Shown here one piece after another: positions 50,475 to 62,256 of a stretch of DNA of 64,000 bases. Below the pieces are notes generated by a model that saw only the letters and a list, made by a program, of their open reading frames with translations, was not told where the DNA came from and ran no database searches. Made by a program: the position numbers and the translations under genes. Origin of the DNA: Callorhinus ursinus (lineage: Eukaryota > Chordata > Mammalia > Carnivora > Otariidae); assembly GCF_003265705.1 (NCBI RefSeq), contig NW_020312775.1, positions 1,720,270 through 1,784,269 of the forward strand. The letters are read 5' to 3'. How positions within the stretch are numbered: the stretch's first letter is position 1; every line of letters starts with the position of its first letter.

Positions 50475-51070
50475 ATCCCTCTTCATGTAAAAATTCAAAC
50501 TGTAAAGAAAAAGCAAAAGATGAAAAGTATAATCCTCCTCCTCTGCCTCTACTCTGTAGCAGCCAGTAGTCACTTAAGTTTCTCATATATCCTCCTAGAA
50601 ACTTTGTATGAATATGCAATATTTATGCACATATACAAAACCCTATATAACTTTTACAAGTATTGGTATTATCATAGTCTTCATCAATCTGATGGGTAGA
50701 AAAAATGGTATCTTATTGTTTCATTTTGCATTTCTTTAATTACAAGTGAGTTTGAATATGTATTTGTATGTTTATTGATGATTTGGATTTTTATTTTGTG
50801 AACTGCTCATTTTCTATTTTTTTCTTATTAAATATTAATAGCTCTTTGAATATGAAAGAAATTGGCCTTTTTTCTTGTCACATACATAGCAAATATTTGT
50901 TCATAATTTATCATTTATCTTCTGCTTTTTTAATGGTAATTTTCTTGCATATGGAATATTTTAAGTTTTATGTAGCCAAATTTATTAAATATTTTCTTCA
51001 CAGTTCCCAGGTTTTATATCTTCATTTGAAAATTCTTTCCCATTTCAGTATTATTTTAAAATTCCCTTTG
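50475..51070 (-). mobile_element. Old LINE-1 (L1M) 3' UTR, antisense
   Basis: 'tctgatgggtagaaaaaatg', 'tcttattgtttcattttgca', 'gtgaactgctcattttctat' and 'tttagtttcccaatttctt'-like content recall the 3' UTR of ancient LINE-1 elements in reverse orientation. No frame survives. Confidence 0.65.
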
Positions 51071-51640
51071 TGCTTTATTTATCCCTCTTTTAAAAATAAA
51101 TTTAAAAAAAAGTAATATTGAGGGACTTACTGGAATTAGATACCATGAGAACCCTCCTAGAGGATTCTTAGAAATATTAGATAAATTGTAACAAGTATTC
51201 TATTAAATATATAACATGGCTCTCAGGAAAGTAAAGCATATTGCTAGGATTCAGAAACAGGTAAAAGCAGAGAAGTAAACATATATTTTATGATATGCCC
51301 TAGAGGGAGGTACAGGAGGTATTAGGCCTAGTAGTCTAAAGGTTTGTGTTTTAACACCTATATGAGAGTAAGAGATAAAACTCTGGGTCAGTGCAAAGTG
51401 CCTTTTATATAAAACCAGGAAGCCAAAGTGCTATAATTTCAATGAAATGGTGGACTAGAAAAAATTACCTGCAATAATACAGAGAAATAACAGGGAAGAC
51501 TGTCATTGTCTGGTATCTGACTGAGGAAAAGTCTTTCCTGAAAATTTGCAATAATAGGTTATATTTCTCATAGATTTAAAGTTTGTACTTATACTATTTG
51601 CCGGGTTTAGGAACTCTCAAGCCAAGTATTTAACAAAAAA
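51071..51640. other. Intergenic sequence, no supported gene
   Basis: No repeat family or gene recognised. Confidence 0.45.
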
Positions 51641-51649
51641 ATTGGTTCT

Positions 51650-53590
51650 CAGTAATGGATTAAAAGAATTAATATTGTTAAAATGTCCATATTACTCAAA
51701 GCAATCTACAAATTCAATGCAATCCCTATCAAAATACCAATAGTGTTTTCCACAAAACTGGAACAAATAATTCTAAAATTTGTGTGGAACCACAGAAGAC
51801 CCCAAATAGCCAAAGCAATCCTAAGAACAAAGCTGGAGGTATCACAATACCAGATTTCAAGATACACTACAAAGCTGTAATAATCAAAACAGTATGGTAT
51901 TGGCACAAAAATAGACGCATAAATCAATGGAATAGACTAGAAAATCCAGGAATAAACCCACTTTTCTATGGTCCATTAAACTATGACAAAGGAGGTAAAA
52001 GTGTGCAATGGGGAAAAGACAGTCTCCTCAATAAATGAATAATGCTGGGAAAATTGGACAGCTACATGTAAAAGAATGAAATCGGACCATATTCTCACAC
52101 CATACACAACAACAAACTCGAAATGGATTAAAGACCTAAATGTGAGGGGTGCCTGTGTGGCTGGGTAGGTTGTGTCTGCCTTTGGCTCAGGTCATGGTTC
52201 TGGGGTCCTGGGGATCGAGCCCCATGTCTGGCTCCCTATTCAGCGTGGAGCCTGCTTCTCCCTCTCCTCCCCACTCATGCTCTCTCTCTCTCTCTCACTG
52301 TCTCTGTTTCTCTCTCTCAAATACAAACATAAAATCTTTAAAAAAAAAAAAAAGACCTAAATGTAAGACCTAACACCATAAAAATTCTAAAAGAGAACAC
52401 AGGAAGTAATTCCTCTGACATTTGCTGTAGCAACATTTTTCTAGATATGTCTTCCAAGGCAAGGGAAACAAAAGCTAAAATAAACAATTGGGACTACATC
52501 AAAATAAAAAGCTTTTTCACAACAAAGGAAACCACCGACAAAACATAAAGGCAACCACAAATGGAAGAAGATATTTTCAAATGATATATCTGATAAAGAG
52601 TTAGTATCCAAAATATACAAAGAAAAAAACCCAAACAATATGATTGAACAGTGGGCAGAAGACCTGAATAGACATTTTTTTCCCCAAAAAGACATATAGA
52701 TGGCCAACATACACATAAAAGATGCCCAACATAGTGCACTAATCATCAAGGAAATGAAAATCAAGATCACAATGGGATCTCACCTTATACTTTTCAGAAT
52801 TGCTAAAATCAAAATGACAGGAAATAACAAGTGTTGGAAAGGATGTGGAGAAAAAGGTAACACTCATGCTTTGTTGGTGGGAATATAAATTGGTACAACC
52901 ACTGTGGAATTATCATATGATCCAATAATTCCACTACTGGGCATTTACACAAAGAAAACAAAAATGCTAATTCTAAAAGATATATGTACCCTTATGTTTG
53001 TTGCAGCATTATTTATAATGGTCAAGATATGGAAGCAACCAAAGTGTCCATCAATAGACAAATGGATAAGGAAGATGTGGAATATATACAAAATGAAATA
53101 GTATATAGACAAAAAACGATGAGATCATGCCATTTGAGACAACATGGATGGATCTAGAGGGTATCAAGCTAAGTGAAATAAATCAGACTAAGAAAAATAA
53201 ATACCATATGATTCCACTCATTAGTGGAATCTGAAAAAAGAGAGAGAGAGAGAGAAACTAATGAACAAATGAAAAGCAGAATCAAACCTATAACTACGGA
53301 GAACAAGCTGTTGGTTGCCATGGAAAGAAGGGGGGGTTGGGCAAAATGGGTGAAGGGGAGAGGGAGATACATGCTTCCAGTTATGGAATGAATAAGGTAC
53401 AGGAGTAAAAGTCACAGCATATCCCTATAGTCAATGATGTTGTAATAGTGATGTAACAGGACGGATGGTAGCTACACTTGTTGTAAACATAGAATGATGT
53501 ATAACCTTGTCAAATCACTAAGTTGTATACTTAAAACTAATGTAACATTGTGTGTCAACTATACTCAAATAAAAAATAAAAATTTAAAAA
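51650..53590 (+). mobile_element. Older LINE-1, 3' part of ORF2 and 3' UTR, with nested SINE
   Basis: Begins in the ORF2 C-terminal half ('attaatattgttaaaatgtc'), contains 'aagaccccaaatagccaaag', 'gggaaaattggacagctaca' and 'ttccactactgggcattta', then a 3' UTR ending 'gtgtcaactatactcaaata' and an A-rich tail. Frames are broken throughout, and a stretch near 52900 is deleted. A SINE inserted at 52144. It is clearly older than the copy at 43-48 kb. Confidence 0.9.
52130..52364 (+). mobile_element. Can-SINE nested in LINE-1, 14-bp target-site duplication
   Basis: The SINE body at 52144-52350 has a CT-rich stretch and an A-tail. AAAGACCTAAATGT flanks it exactly at 52130-52143 and 52351-52364, and the host LINE-1 reads on across the junction. 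Open frames in it are repeat-derived. Confidence 0.93.
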
Positions 53591-55037
53591 ATGGAAAAAG
53601 AAAAATGGTTAAAAGATTTGCATGCACATACCACTAAAGAGAAAATCTAAATGGCTAACCATATTGGAAATAAGGGAGAAAAATTAAGCCTTAATGAGAC
53701 ATTACAAAATGGACAAAATTAAATTTTTACATTAACTATTGTTGGCAAGGAACAGTGCAATAGGAACTCTCAGGGCTGGTGAGAATATAAATTGATAAAA
53801 TCTTTTTATAAAATTGGCATTATGTAGTAAAGTTGGTTTTACAGATACCACAGTCCCATCAATTTCAATCCTAGATATATACCATAAAGGTATGTGTGCA
53901 TAAGAACACCAGGGTAGATATAAAAGAATGTTCATAGCAGCACTGTTATCAATATTCAGAACTAGAAACCATCAAAATATCCATCAACTGATAAGGGGAT
54001 AATGAAGTATGGTATATTCATATAATGTAAAATTAAGATTGCTATAAAAATAAATGCATTATAGCTAAACAAAAAAATGAATAGGTGATTTTACAAACAT
54101 AATTGAATGAAAGAAGCAAGATACAAAAAGTATATCATGTAATTGATTTTATATAAAGTTAATTAAACTAAATTGTAGATGGATGAATGCCCATTTAGTA
54201 AAAACAATTGAAAAAAAGGGAAATTATAAAAAAAATAGGTTCCTGGTAAAATTGATTCGAATGATAAGACTAGACTGCAAAAGATCTTCACATATAAAGT
54301 CCTACTGAAGAAGAGCTCACAACCCAAAGTCTCATGAAAAAAAAATACCACTACAAGTGAGAAGTGTAAATACAACCAAAAGCAGGGTTAGAATCTCAAG
54401 AACATCACCAAATAAGACAATTTGATAAAGTCCATAAAATTAAAGTGTTTAAAATCATTATAGAAGTGAGAGAGGGGACTGAAAACATTAAAGAGTAGTA
54501 AGAAACTACGCAAATAGGCAGATTATAAATAATAACTGGTATTTTAAAGAGGAAATAGACTGAAGAGAGGCAAAATTTGAGAAAATAGTGGCTTAGAATT
54601 TTTCAGAATTGATGGAAAACTTTAATCCACATCTGGAAGTGCAATGGATCCCTAGAAGGAAAAATAGAGATAAATCTATACTCAGTTTCATCATAATGAA
54701 ACTATACCAAGGACAAAGAACAGATCTTAAAAGGCAGCAGAAAGAAAGGACAGTTTCTCTGCAAGGAATGACAATTAGTCTGACTGAATTTTCAATAGCA
54801 ACAGTAGAAGTCAGAAGAAAGTGGGAAAATAGCTTAAAAGTGAGGGTGAAATAATGACCAGCACTGAATTCAGAAAAAGGGAGTGAGATGTAAGAAGAGC
54901 TGGAAAATAAGAAATTATTAAATGTGAGTACATTTAATAAGCATTTATTCTATAAAGTATTAATACCAATAATGATTAATTTGAGGGATATAAAAATAAG
55001 ATAAAATGTTGATATTAGTAACATGTAAGGTCATATT

Positions 55038-55080
55038 AGTCTGATATTAGTTGATATTAGCTGATATTAGCTGATATTAA
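55038..55080. repeat. 10-bp tandem repeat
   Basis: Four units of 'TGATATTAGT/C' in a row with single-base changes. Confidence 0.85.
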
Positions 55081-55244
55081 TAACATATAAGGTGGGAGGG
55101 AGGTAATTGGATATAAAGAAGTTCAGCAAGGTTACAAAAGTCAACTGGCGATAACATCATATTGAGGAGACGGTAATTCCTCCTAAAGTAATTCCTCCTA
55201 AATTAATCTAAATTCCAATATCATTTGAATCAAACTTAAAAAAG

Positions 55245-55268
55245 GTGTGTGTGTGTGTGTGTGTGTGT
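55245..55268. repeat. (GT)n microsatellite
   Basis: Twelve uninterrupted GT units within old LINE-1 sequence. Confidence 0.95.
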
Positions 55269-56499
55269 AAGTTAATAAACTGATCCTAAAATTTATATGG
55301 AAAAATAAAAGAGCAAGAACACTCAAGAATTTTTTTTAACATCCAAGAAATTTTTAAAGAACAAGATGCTAAGAAAATATGTAGGATTCATCCCACAAAA
55401 TATTAAAATTTACCATAAAGTTCTCTATTAAGCTAGTATGATATTGGTACAGGAATAGATAAAATAGACCAATCTCAAAAACAACACATGGAAACTTGAT
55501 ACACATTCTTGGAGAAAGAATGGACTACTCAATAAATGCTGATGAGGCAACTAGCAATCTACATGGAAAAATAAAACTAGATTGTTCCTTGATACCATAC
55601 CCCCAAATCAGTTCCAAATAGACTAAAGATGTAAATTTCCAAAACAAAAATATAAAACATTTAGAAGAAAATAGAACATTTAGAAGAAAATATCACATTG
55701 GGATAAGGAAGACTATCTTAAGTGAGAAAAAAGCAAAAGGAATGAAGAAGCATTTTACTACATTAAAATTGAAAATGTTTATACAAGAAAATATAACAAT
55801 AAGCAGTGTATATAACCAGAGATTTTCCTCTAAAATATATAAAAGCACATCTACTAATGTTCTTACTTTAGTCAAACTTTAAAGTCAAACAACTCAACAA
55901 AAACTGGCAAATGATAGGAATAAACAAATCACAGAAGGGGCTACTTAAATGGGCAGTAAGTATATGAAAAGATGCACAACCTCACTGGTTATTAGGGATA
56001 TAAAAATAAAAACTACAATTAGGTTCCATTTCTCAGCCATCAAATTGGCAATAATTTGAAAGTCTGACAATATAAAGTGTTGGTGAGGATGTGGAGCACA
56101 GGAATTCTCATACATTGCTGATGGAAATGTAAATTGGTACAAATACTCTGGAAAGCAGTTTAGCAATATGTAGTAGAGTTTCACATGCTCTGTAACACAG
56201 CAAGTCCACATTTAGTATATATCATAAAGAAATTTCTTTAGATAAACAGAAGGATATCTTTATAAGTTTGTTCACTGAAACATTGTTTTCTTAGTAAATT
56301 ATTAGAAACACGTTGAATACACATGAACGAAAGAATAGATGAATACATTCTGATAAAATAACATAATTGTGGAGTGTGGTCACTGCACCAAAAACTGAAA
56401 CTGCACTGATATTGAATATTCTAGAACTATATGTACAACATAAATATATCTGAAAAAACCCACATATCTATCAACTATCTATCATCATCTATCTAGAGG

Positions 56500-57200
56500 G
56501 AGAAAACAGAGATGATATCAGCAATAAGGCAGAATAGGAGGCCTTGGACCCTCCTTTCCCCCAACACACAAAATCAACATTAATACATGGTCAAATTCCC
56601 TATGTGGGAAATCCAGAAACTAGTTGAGGGGCTTCTGTACCACAGGTGAATGCAAAACCAGCCATGCTGAAGCCAGTAGGTATATTCAAGACATTCTTTC
56701 ATTATAATCCATACCACTGGATCAGCACTATATGATTGGAAGGAAATTCACAGCCCCCAGCATTTCTCTGGAGAGGGAAAGAATTAGACCACATGTCTAA
56801 CATTCCAATTTTCTAAGGGTACCCATGGGACTGTCTTCTGTTTCGCCTGCCTCAAAGCACTGACAGGACCTGGCACACTCTAAACACCTGGGAGCTAGTG
56901 AGAACAAAGATGGTAGTTTGAACTAGTATATGAAATCAGTTGCCATAGCCCCCCTCCTTATCTGCACAGAGTGAGTGTGTGAAAAATCTCTAGATCCCAG
57001 ATTCTCCTGGAGAATTGAAAAAGTTGGAACACATGTTCAAAGTTCCAGCTTTTCCAGGGGCTTTCCAAGAAACTGATTTTTGCCTTGCCTTTCTCAGAGG
57101 CCTGACAGGACCTGGCATACTCTAGATGCCTGGGGGCTACTAGGACAAAGATGGTAATTTTGACTAGTACAAAGAAGCCCCCAGAATCAGTGGCAGGGCT
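56500..57200. repeat. Degenerate tandem monomers, about 230 bp, possibly an old LINE-1 5' region
   Basis: The order 'ctggagagggaaagaattag' - 'ctgacaggacctggcacact' - 'gagaacaaagatggtagttt' (56740-56930) recurs as 'ctggagaattgaaaaagttg' - 'ctgacaggacctggcatact' - 'aggacaaagatggtaatttt' (57008-57165). Repeated monomers of this kind occur in the 5' UTR of ancient LINE-1s. That identity is inferred; the repetition is seen directly. Confidence 0.6.
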
Positions 57201-57208
57201 AATTGGTT

Positions 57209-57217
57209 TGTGTGTGT

Positions 57218-57258
<41 letters not shown>
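57209..57258. repeat. (GT)n microsatellite
   Basis: About 25 GT units with one CT interruption. Confidence 0.95.
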
Positions 57259-57259
<1 letters not shown>

Positions 57260-57600
57260 CTGCAGTAACAAATTGCCATAAATTTAGTGACTTAATACAA
57301 ACCTATTATGTTAAAGTTCTATAGGTCAGAAGTCTGAAATGAGTCTCATTGGGCTAAGAATAAGGTATCAACAGGACTGTGTTCCTACCTAGAGACTCTA
57401 GGGAAGAATCCATTTCCTTGCTTTTTCTAGCTTTTAGAGGCTATCTGCTCATAATCCCCTTCCTCTATCTTCCAAAACAGCAAGGTCTCATCCCTCTAAC
57501 AATTCTTCCATAGTCATGTCTACATAAAGGAACATATTCACAGGTTCTAGCATTTAGGAGGTAGATGTTTTGGAAGGCCATTATTCTGCCTACCACTATA
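57259..57600. repeat. Ancient mammal-wide repeat, family not assigned
   Basis: 'gcagtaacaaattgccataa', 'gttctataggtcagaagtct', 'agaatccatttccttgcttt' and 'gccattattctgcctaccac' match a common old mammalian repeat that I recognise but cannot name with certainty. Confidence 0.5.
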
Positions 57601-57639
57601 CATCTATCCACATATTTATATATACATAAACATTTCATC

Positions 57640-58020
57640 TTCACATTTAATGATAGGTCATGAACTTTTTTTATAATTTCAAATATACTTGACAACATAT
57701 TTTTAATGACTGTATAGTACTTAATTATATGGATTATAATATTTTATTCAATTCCCTTATTTTAACATTAATATTATTTTAATAAACAGTTCTGTGAGAA
57801 TATCCTTTTACATATATCTTCGAGTCTTACATTATTTCTTCTGAAATTGCTTGATCAAATCTGTCAAATGTCTCATTCATTTTGAATGTTAATACTTACT
57901 TTCAAGCCACTTTCTTGAAAGTATTTACCAATATGTATTCTCACCAATTTAAATGAGCATATCCATTTCCCCACCACTTTACTAACACATTATACTATTT
58001 AAAAACAAACAAGCAAAAAT
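57640..58020 (-). repeat. Old LINE-1 (L1M) 3' UTR-like, antisense
   Basis: 'ttttttataatttcaaatat', 'ttaataaacagttctgtgag', 'gaatatccttttacatatat' and 'gtattctcaccaatttaaat' have the look of an antisense ancient LINE-1 3' UTR. Confidence 0.55.
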
Positions 58021-58500
58021 CTTTATCAGTTTTGTATGTGATACCTCCAGTCTTTCTATTATCAACAGCTATTTTTAGAAATTTGCTAGGACTTCAGCAA
58101 CTATATGTCATTGGCCTGGTCCATAGATTCATTAAAACAGAACTGAAACGCCCAAAGATGAAGGGAAACTGTTTTTTGGGGGGGCCTTGGAGGAGTCAAC
58201 TGGTTTACACCAAGAACTTTCTGTTAAATCTACTAGACAGATTTCCCACCTCTTCTTTCTTTGTTTCAACAAATTGCAAGATATTTGCAAATAAGAAGGT
58301 AGGACTTTATGAAGTTTGTTATATTTGACAATTCTTCAATGAAGGATCATTCAGGTTTGGGCAGAGAAATCTTTCTGCTTAAAAAATTGATCTAGACTTA
58401 TATTACATTTTGGGATGGGTATTCTTGTATTAAAAATGAAAGCAGCATATTGAGAAATATGTATTCAGAAGGATGGGGTAATGTAATGAATATTTACTTA
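58021..58500. other. Intergenic sequence, no supported gene
   Basis: No repeat family or gene recognised. The open frame at 58032-58328 (98 codons) shows no family features. Confidence 0.45.
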
Positions 58501-58509
58501 ACATTTATG

Positions 58510-58975
58510 TGTTTGTCAGGGTTCTAGTAGGAAACAGATAACACACTCAAAGGACAACTGAAGAGACCCTGATGAAGGGAGCATTTACAAAGGTGTGAAC
58601 AGGATTATGGGTACCAACAAGGGATGGTGAAGTATCCTGAGACTAATAACAGTAGGAGGTGATCACCACCCTAGACTTGAAGGGACAAGGGGAGAAAATG
58701 GTACTCCTGTAAACTGGAAAGGGGATCCATAATGAGAGACCCACGTGATGAGAACTGCCAAATCATAGCCTGAAAGAGAAGGAGTGGGTGGAATAAATAA
58801 TCTGACCTTTCTCTCCTATTTTATTTCTTGCCAGTGCTGTTCATTGGTTGGACTCAATTGAAAGCCCAAGGGCAAAGGAGCCCAGCTGATGTAGTCAATA
58901 GAATTTTTCCTCTTGAGGCCCAGAGTGGAGCACAGAGAGAGGAAATGAATATGGAGGCACAAATAGAAAATATCC
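58510..58975. repeat. Ancient mammal-wide repeat, family not assigned
   Basis: 'gtcagggttctagtaggaaa', 'gagcatttacaaaggtgtga', 'gggatggtgaagtatcctga' and 'aagcccaagggcaaaggagc' recall a common mammalian interspersed repeat. I do not name it. The open frame at 58828-59073 lies mostly within it. Confidence 0.5.
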
Positions 58976-58984
58976 ACCAAAGCC

Positions 58985-59205
58985 TATATAACAGACATTT
59001 TATAAACGTTAGCAGATTTAAGTTTTACAATAGCCTTGTGATTTATATTATATACACCCCCTCCTTATTTTAAAGATGAGGAATGTGATGCTCAGAAAGG
59101 TTAATGTCTAAGGTAACACAATTATATGGTAAAATTAGGATTCAAACCCAGGTCTGTCTAACACAAAATCCTATGCCCTCAATCTACTATGAAACACTGC
59201 CTCTC
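58985..59205 (+). repeat. MIR SINE
   Basis: 'attttaaagatgaggaatgt', 'gatgctcagaaaggttaatg' and 'aggattcaaacccaggtctg' followed by 'tctaacacaaaatcc' follow the MIR 3' half closely. Confidence 0.88.
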
Positions 59206-59209
59206 ACAT

Positions 59210-59305
59210 ATTTATTTAGGACCTTTACATGTCAGACATAAGAGCTAGGTGCTGTAGGGCATACAAGGGAAAAAAGTTCCTTCCTTCTAAGAAGTTAAAT
59301 TGCTA
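59210..59305 (-). repeat. L2 LINE 3' fragment
   Basis: 'catgtcagacataagagcta', 'ggtgctgtagggcatacaag' and 'gttccttccttctaagaagt' are L2-like in reverse orientation. Confidence 0.6.
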
Positions 59306-59311
59306 TTCTTT

Positions 59312-59895
59312 ACATGCATTATCTCATTTAATCTTTTTAACAATTCTATGAAGTAGAACTATTATCATCACCATTAAACAATTATTTAACAAAATTACTA
59401 TAAGATATAATTTTGTACCTTTTATTCCATTTAATGATCTTCCTTGGAGGTAGATTCTTAGCATTTCAGATCTACTTCATTCTTTTAATGATTGCATAGC
59501 AGATGATCAGGTAGATATATCATTTATTTAATCAGTCCTCTATTAAAGAGCATTTGAGTTGTTCCAGTTTTGCGCTAGTATAAATAATACTTCAGTGAAC
59601 AATCATGTACATTTCTCATGGCATCCTTTTGTGAATATATCCTGAGGTTAAATTTCTAGCAGTGGAATTGCTGAGTCAAAGAGTAGGAACGGATATAATT
59701 TTGATGGATTTTGCTAAATTGTTCTCCGAATAATTTGTACCACATTTCCTCCAACAGATTGTAAAAGGCCTTTACTTCTACATGACATAGGGAAACTAAG
59801 GCTCAGAGAGTTTAAATTGCTCAAGGTCACAAAGCTAGTAAATAGCAGATGTAGTTTTGCACACATCTAGTTTAACTCTAGTGCTCTCATTTTTC
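59312..59895 (+). repeat. MIR SINE split by an antisense old LINE-1
   Basis: The MIR middle ('cattatctcatttaatcttt', 'tgaagtagaactattatcat') is at 59312-59397. The MIR continues at about 59768 with 'gggaaactaaggctcagaga' and 'gctcaaggtcacaaagctag'. Between them, 59398-59767 is an antisense L1M-type 3' UTR ('gttgttccagttttgcgcta', 'tctagcagtggaattgctga'). Confidence 0.8.
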
Positions 59896-60028
59896 CAGAC
59901 TACATTGTAAATTACAGCAAAGAGAGATTGTTTAGTTGTAAGTATTTTAAGTTCATTTACTGATTGTAACCTTTAATAACGTGTTTTTTTTCCATCTGGT
60001 TTTCTCTTTTGTATCATGTGGTCTAGAA

Positions 60029-60367
60029 CAGGAGTGATCAAACTATGGTCTATTGGCCAAATTTGGACCATTACCTATTTTTATTTGACTTGCAAACTAA
60101 AAATCGTTTTTGTATTTAAAAAGGATTGGAAAAAAACAAAAGAATACTATCTGTGACACATGAAAATCTCATAAAATTCAAATTTCAGGGTCTGTAAATA
60201 AATTTTTATTGGAACACAGCCATCCATGCCCATTCATTTATATATTGTTCAATGAGGCTGCTTTCACGTTACAATAGCAGAATTGAGTAGTAGTGACAGA
60301 GATTGAATGGCATACAAATCCTAAAATATTTACTATCTGGATTTTCCCAGAAAAACCTTGCTGGTGC
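60029..60367 (+). mobile_element. hAT-like non-autonomous DNA transposon
   Basis: 'caggagtgatcaaactatgg', 'tggccaaatttggaccatta', 'tttattggaacacagccatc', 'gaggctgctttcacgttaca' and 'ctaaaatatttactatctgg' give a nearly full-length copy of the repeat whose fragment lies at 19.97 kb. The family name is not assigned. Confidence 0.75.
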
Positions 60368-60915
60368 GTGGTTTAGATCTATAGAATCAGTCATCTAACA
60401 AATAAGTACTTATTCTTTATGAAACAGAACTCAGGGAACAATTTAGGTCTATGATTTTCAAATTTCCTTTCATTTGTTGAACCCCCTTTTCAAGGGAAAT
60501 ATTACCTAACCCCAGTAGTAATGTAGATAAAAGCAGAACTGCTCTGATCAGTGTCATGATAGGGATAGGTGTCCAAGAGTCTCACATGACTGGCTTTTCT
60601 GTTGGTCTTTCCTTTTGCCTTCTCTCTTGCAATTCTTGATGGATTCAGAGCACTATGGGCATATGAAATCCAAGGCCTCCATGGAATGTCATTTGAAATT
60701 TACTGGCATATTTCATCCCTTTACTTTTACAGAGAATGATAAAGACCCAGAAAAGTTAAGTGATTTATCCAAAATAATCCAGTGGCATGACTGAAACTAT
60801 CACCCAAGTATCTGGATTTGAGTGTATATGGGGCAGGGTGGTCATAACGTCCATACAAATAAAATTTGTAAATAAGGTCAGCCTTCTCTATAGATGAAGT
60901 TTCTTCTGACCAAAC
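60368..60915. other. Intergenic sequence, no supported gene
   Basis: No repeat family or gene recognised. Confidence 0.45.
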
Positions 60916-62003
60916 GTTTTTTTTTTCTTTTCAAATTTTTATTTAAATTCTAGTTAGTTAACATATAGTGTAAAATTAGTTTCAGGAGTAGAATTTAGTG
61001 ATTCATTACTTTCATATAACACCCAGTGCTCATCATAACAAGAGCCCTCCTAAAAAACAAAACAAAACCCCAAACAAACAAAAAAACCCAAGTGCCTTCC
61101 TTAATACCCATCACCCATTTAGCCAATCCCCCACCCACCTGCCTCCATCAACCCTCAGGTGTTCTCTATCATTAAGAGTTTCTTATGGTTTGCTTACCTC
61201 TCTCTTTTTCCCCCTTCCCTTATGTTCATCTGTTTTGTTTCTTAAATTCCACACAAGAGTGAAATCATACGGTATTTGTCTTTGACTTACTTATTTCACT
61301 TAGCATAATACACTCTAGCTCGATACATGTTGTTACAAATGGCAAGATTTCATTCTTTTTTATGGCTGACTAATATTCCATTATATATATACCACATCTT
61401 CTTTATCCATTCATCCATTGATGGACATCTGGGCTCTTTCCACATTTTGGCAGTTGTGGACATCAGCATCCATTCTTAATGGATGAACAGCTTTGGCTGT
61501 TCAGGGTGTTTTGTTGTTCCATACAAACTTTAGGACTGTTTGTTTGAGCTCTGTGACAAATGCTGGTGGTATTTTGATCAGAATTGTATTTAATGTGTCA
61601 ATTGCGTTGGGTAGCATAGACATTTTAACAATGTTTATTCTTCCAACCCATGAACATGGAATGTTTTTCTATTTCTTTTTGTCCTCTTTGATTTCTTTAA
61701 TAAGTGTTCTAAGGTTTTCAGAATATAGATCTTTTACCTCTTTAGTTAGATTTATTCTTATGTATCTTACTGTATTTGGTACAGTTATAAATGGGATCAA
61801 TTCCTTGATTTCTTTTTCTGTTGCTTCATTATTGATGTATGGAAATGCAACAGATTTCTGTACATTGATTTTATATCCTGCAACTTTGTTGAATTCATCT
61901 ATTCGTTCTAGCAATTTTTTGGTGGAGTCATTATGGTTTTCTACAGAGTATTATGTCATTTGCCCATAGTGAAAGTTTGACTTCTTCCTTGCCAATTTGG
62001 ATG

Positions 62004-62256
62004 CCTTTTATTTCTTTTTTTTTTTTTTAAATGCTTTTTTTTTTTAAGATTTTATTTATTTATTTATTTGAGAGAGAGAGAATGAGATAGAGAGAGAGCA
62101 TGAGAGGGAAGAGGGTCAGAGGGAGAAGCAGACTCCCTGCTGAGCAGGGAGCCCGATGCGGGACTCGATCCCGGGACTCCAGGATCATGACCTGAGCCGA
62201 AGGCAGTCGCTTAACCAACTGAACCACCCAGGCGCCCCAACCTTTTATTTCTTTTT
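62004..62256 (-). mobile_element. Young Can-SINE nested in LINE-1, antisense, 16-bp target-site duplication
   Basis: Full-length SINE in reverse orientation: T run, GA-rich stretch, then the tRNA-related region ending in GGCGCC at 62231-62236. CCTTTTATTTCTTTTT occurs exactly at 62004-62019 and 62241-62256. It is almost identical to the copy at 24.9-25.15 kb, with a handful of differences. Confidence 0.95.

Larger units (their letters stand above)
53605..56480 (+). mobile_element. Ancient LINE-1 (L1M) remnants, layered
   Basis: Two or more very diverged LINE-1 stretches in forward orientation. About 53605-54360 is an ORF2 end ('gaacagtgcaataggaactc', 'caaaatatccatcaactgat'). About 54550-55240 is ORF1-like. 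About 55270-56350 is ORF2 C-terminal ('atttatatggaaaaataaaa', 'taccataaagttctctatta', 'tgttggtgaggatgtggagc'). A (GT)n at 55245-55268 and a 10-bp tandem repeat of 'tgatattag' units at about 55038-55080 lie inside. No coding capacity remains. Confidence 0.75.
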
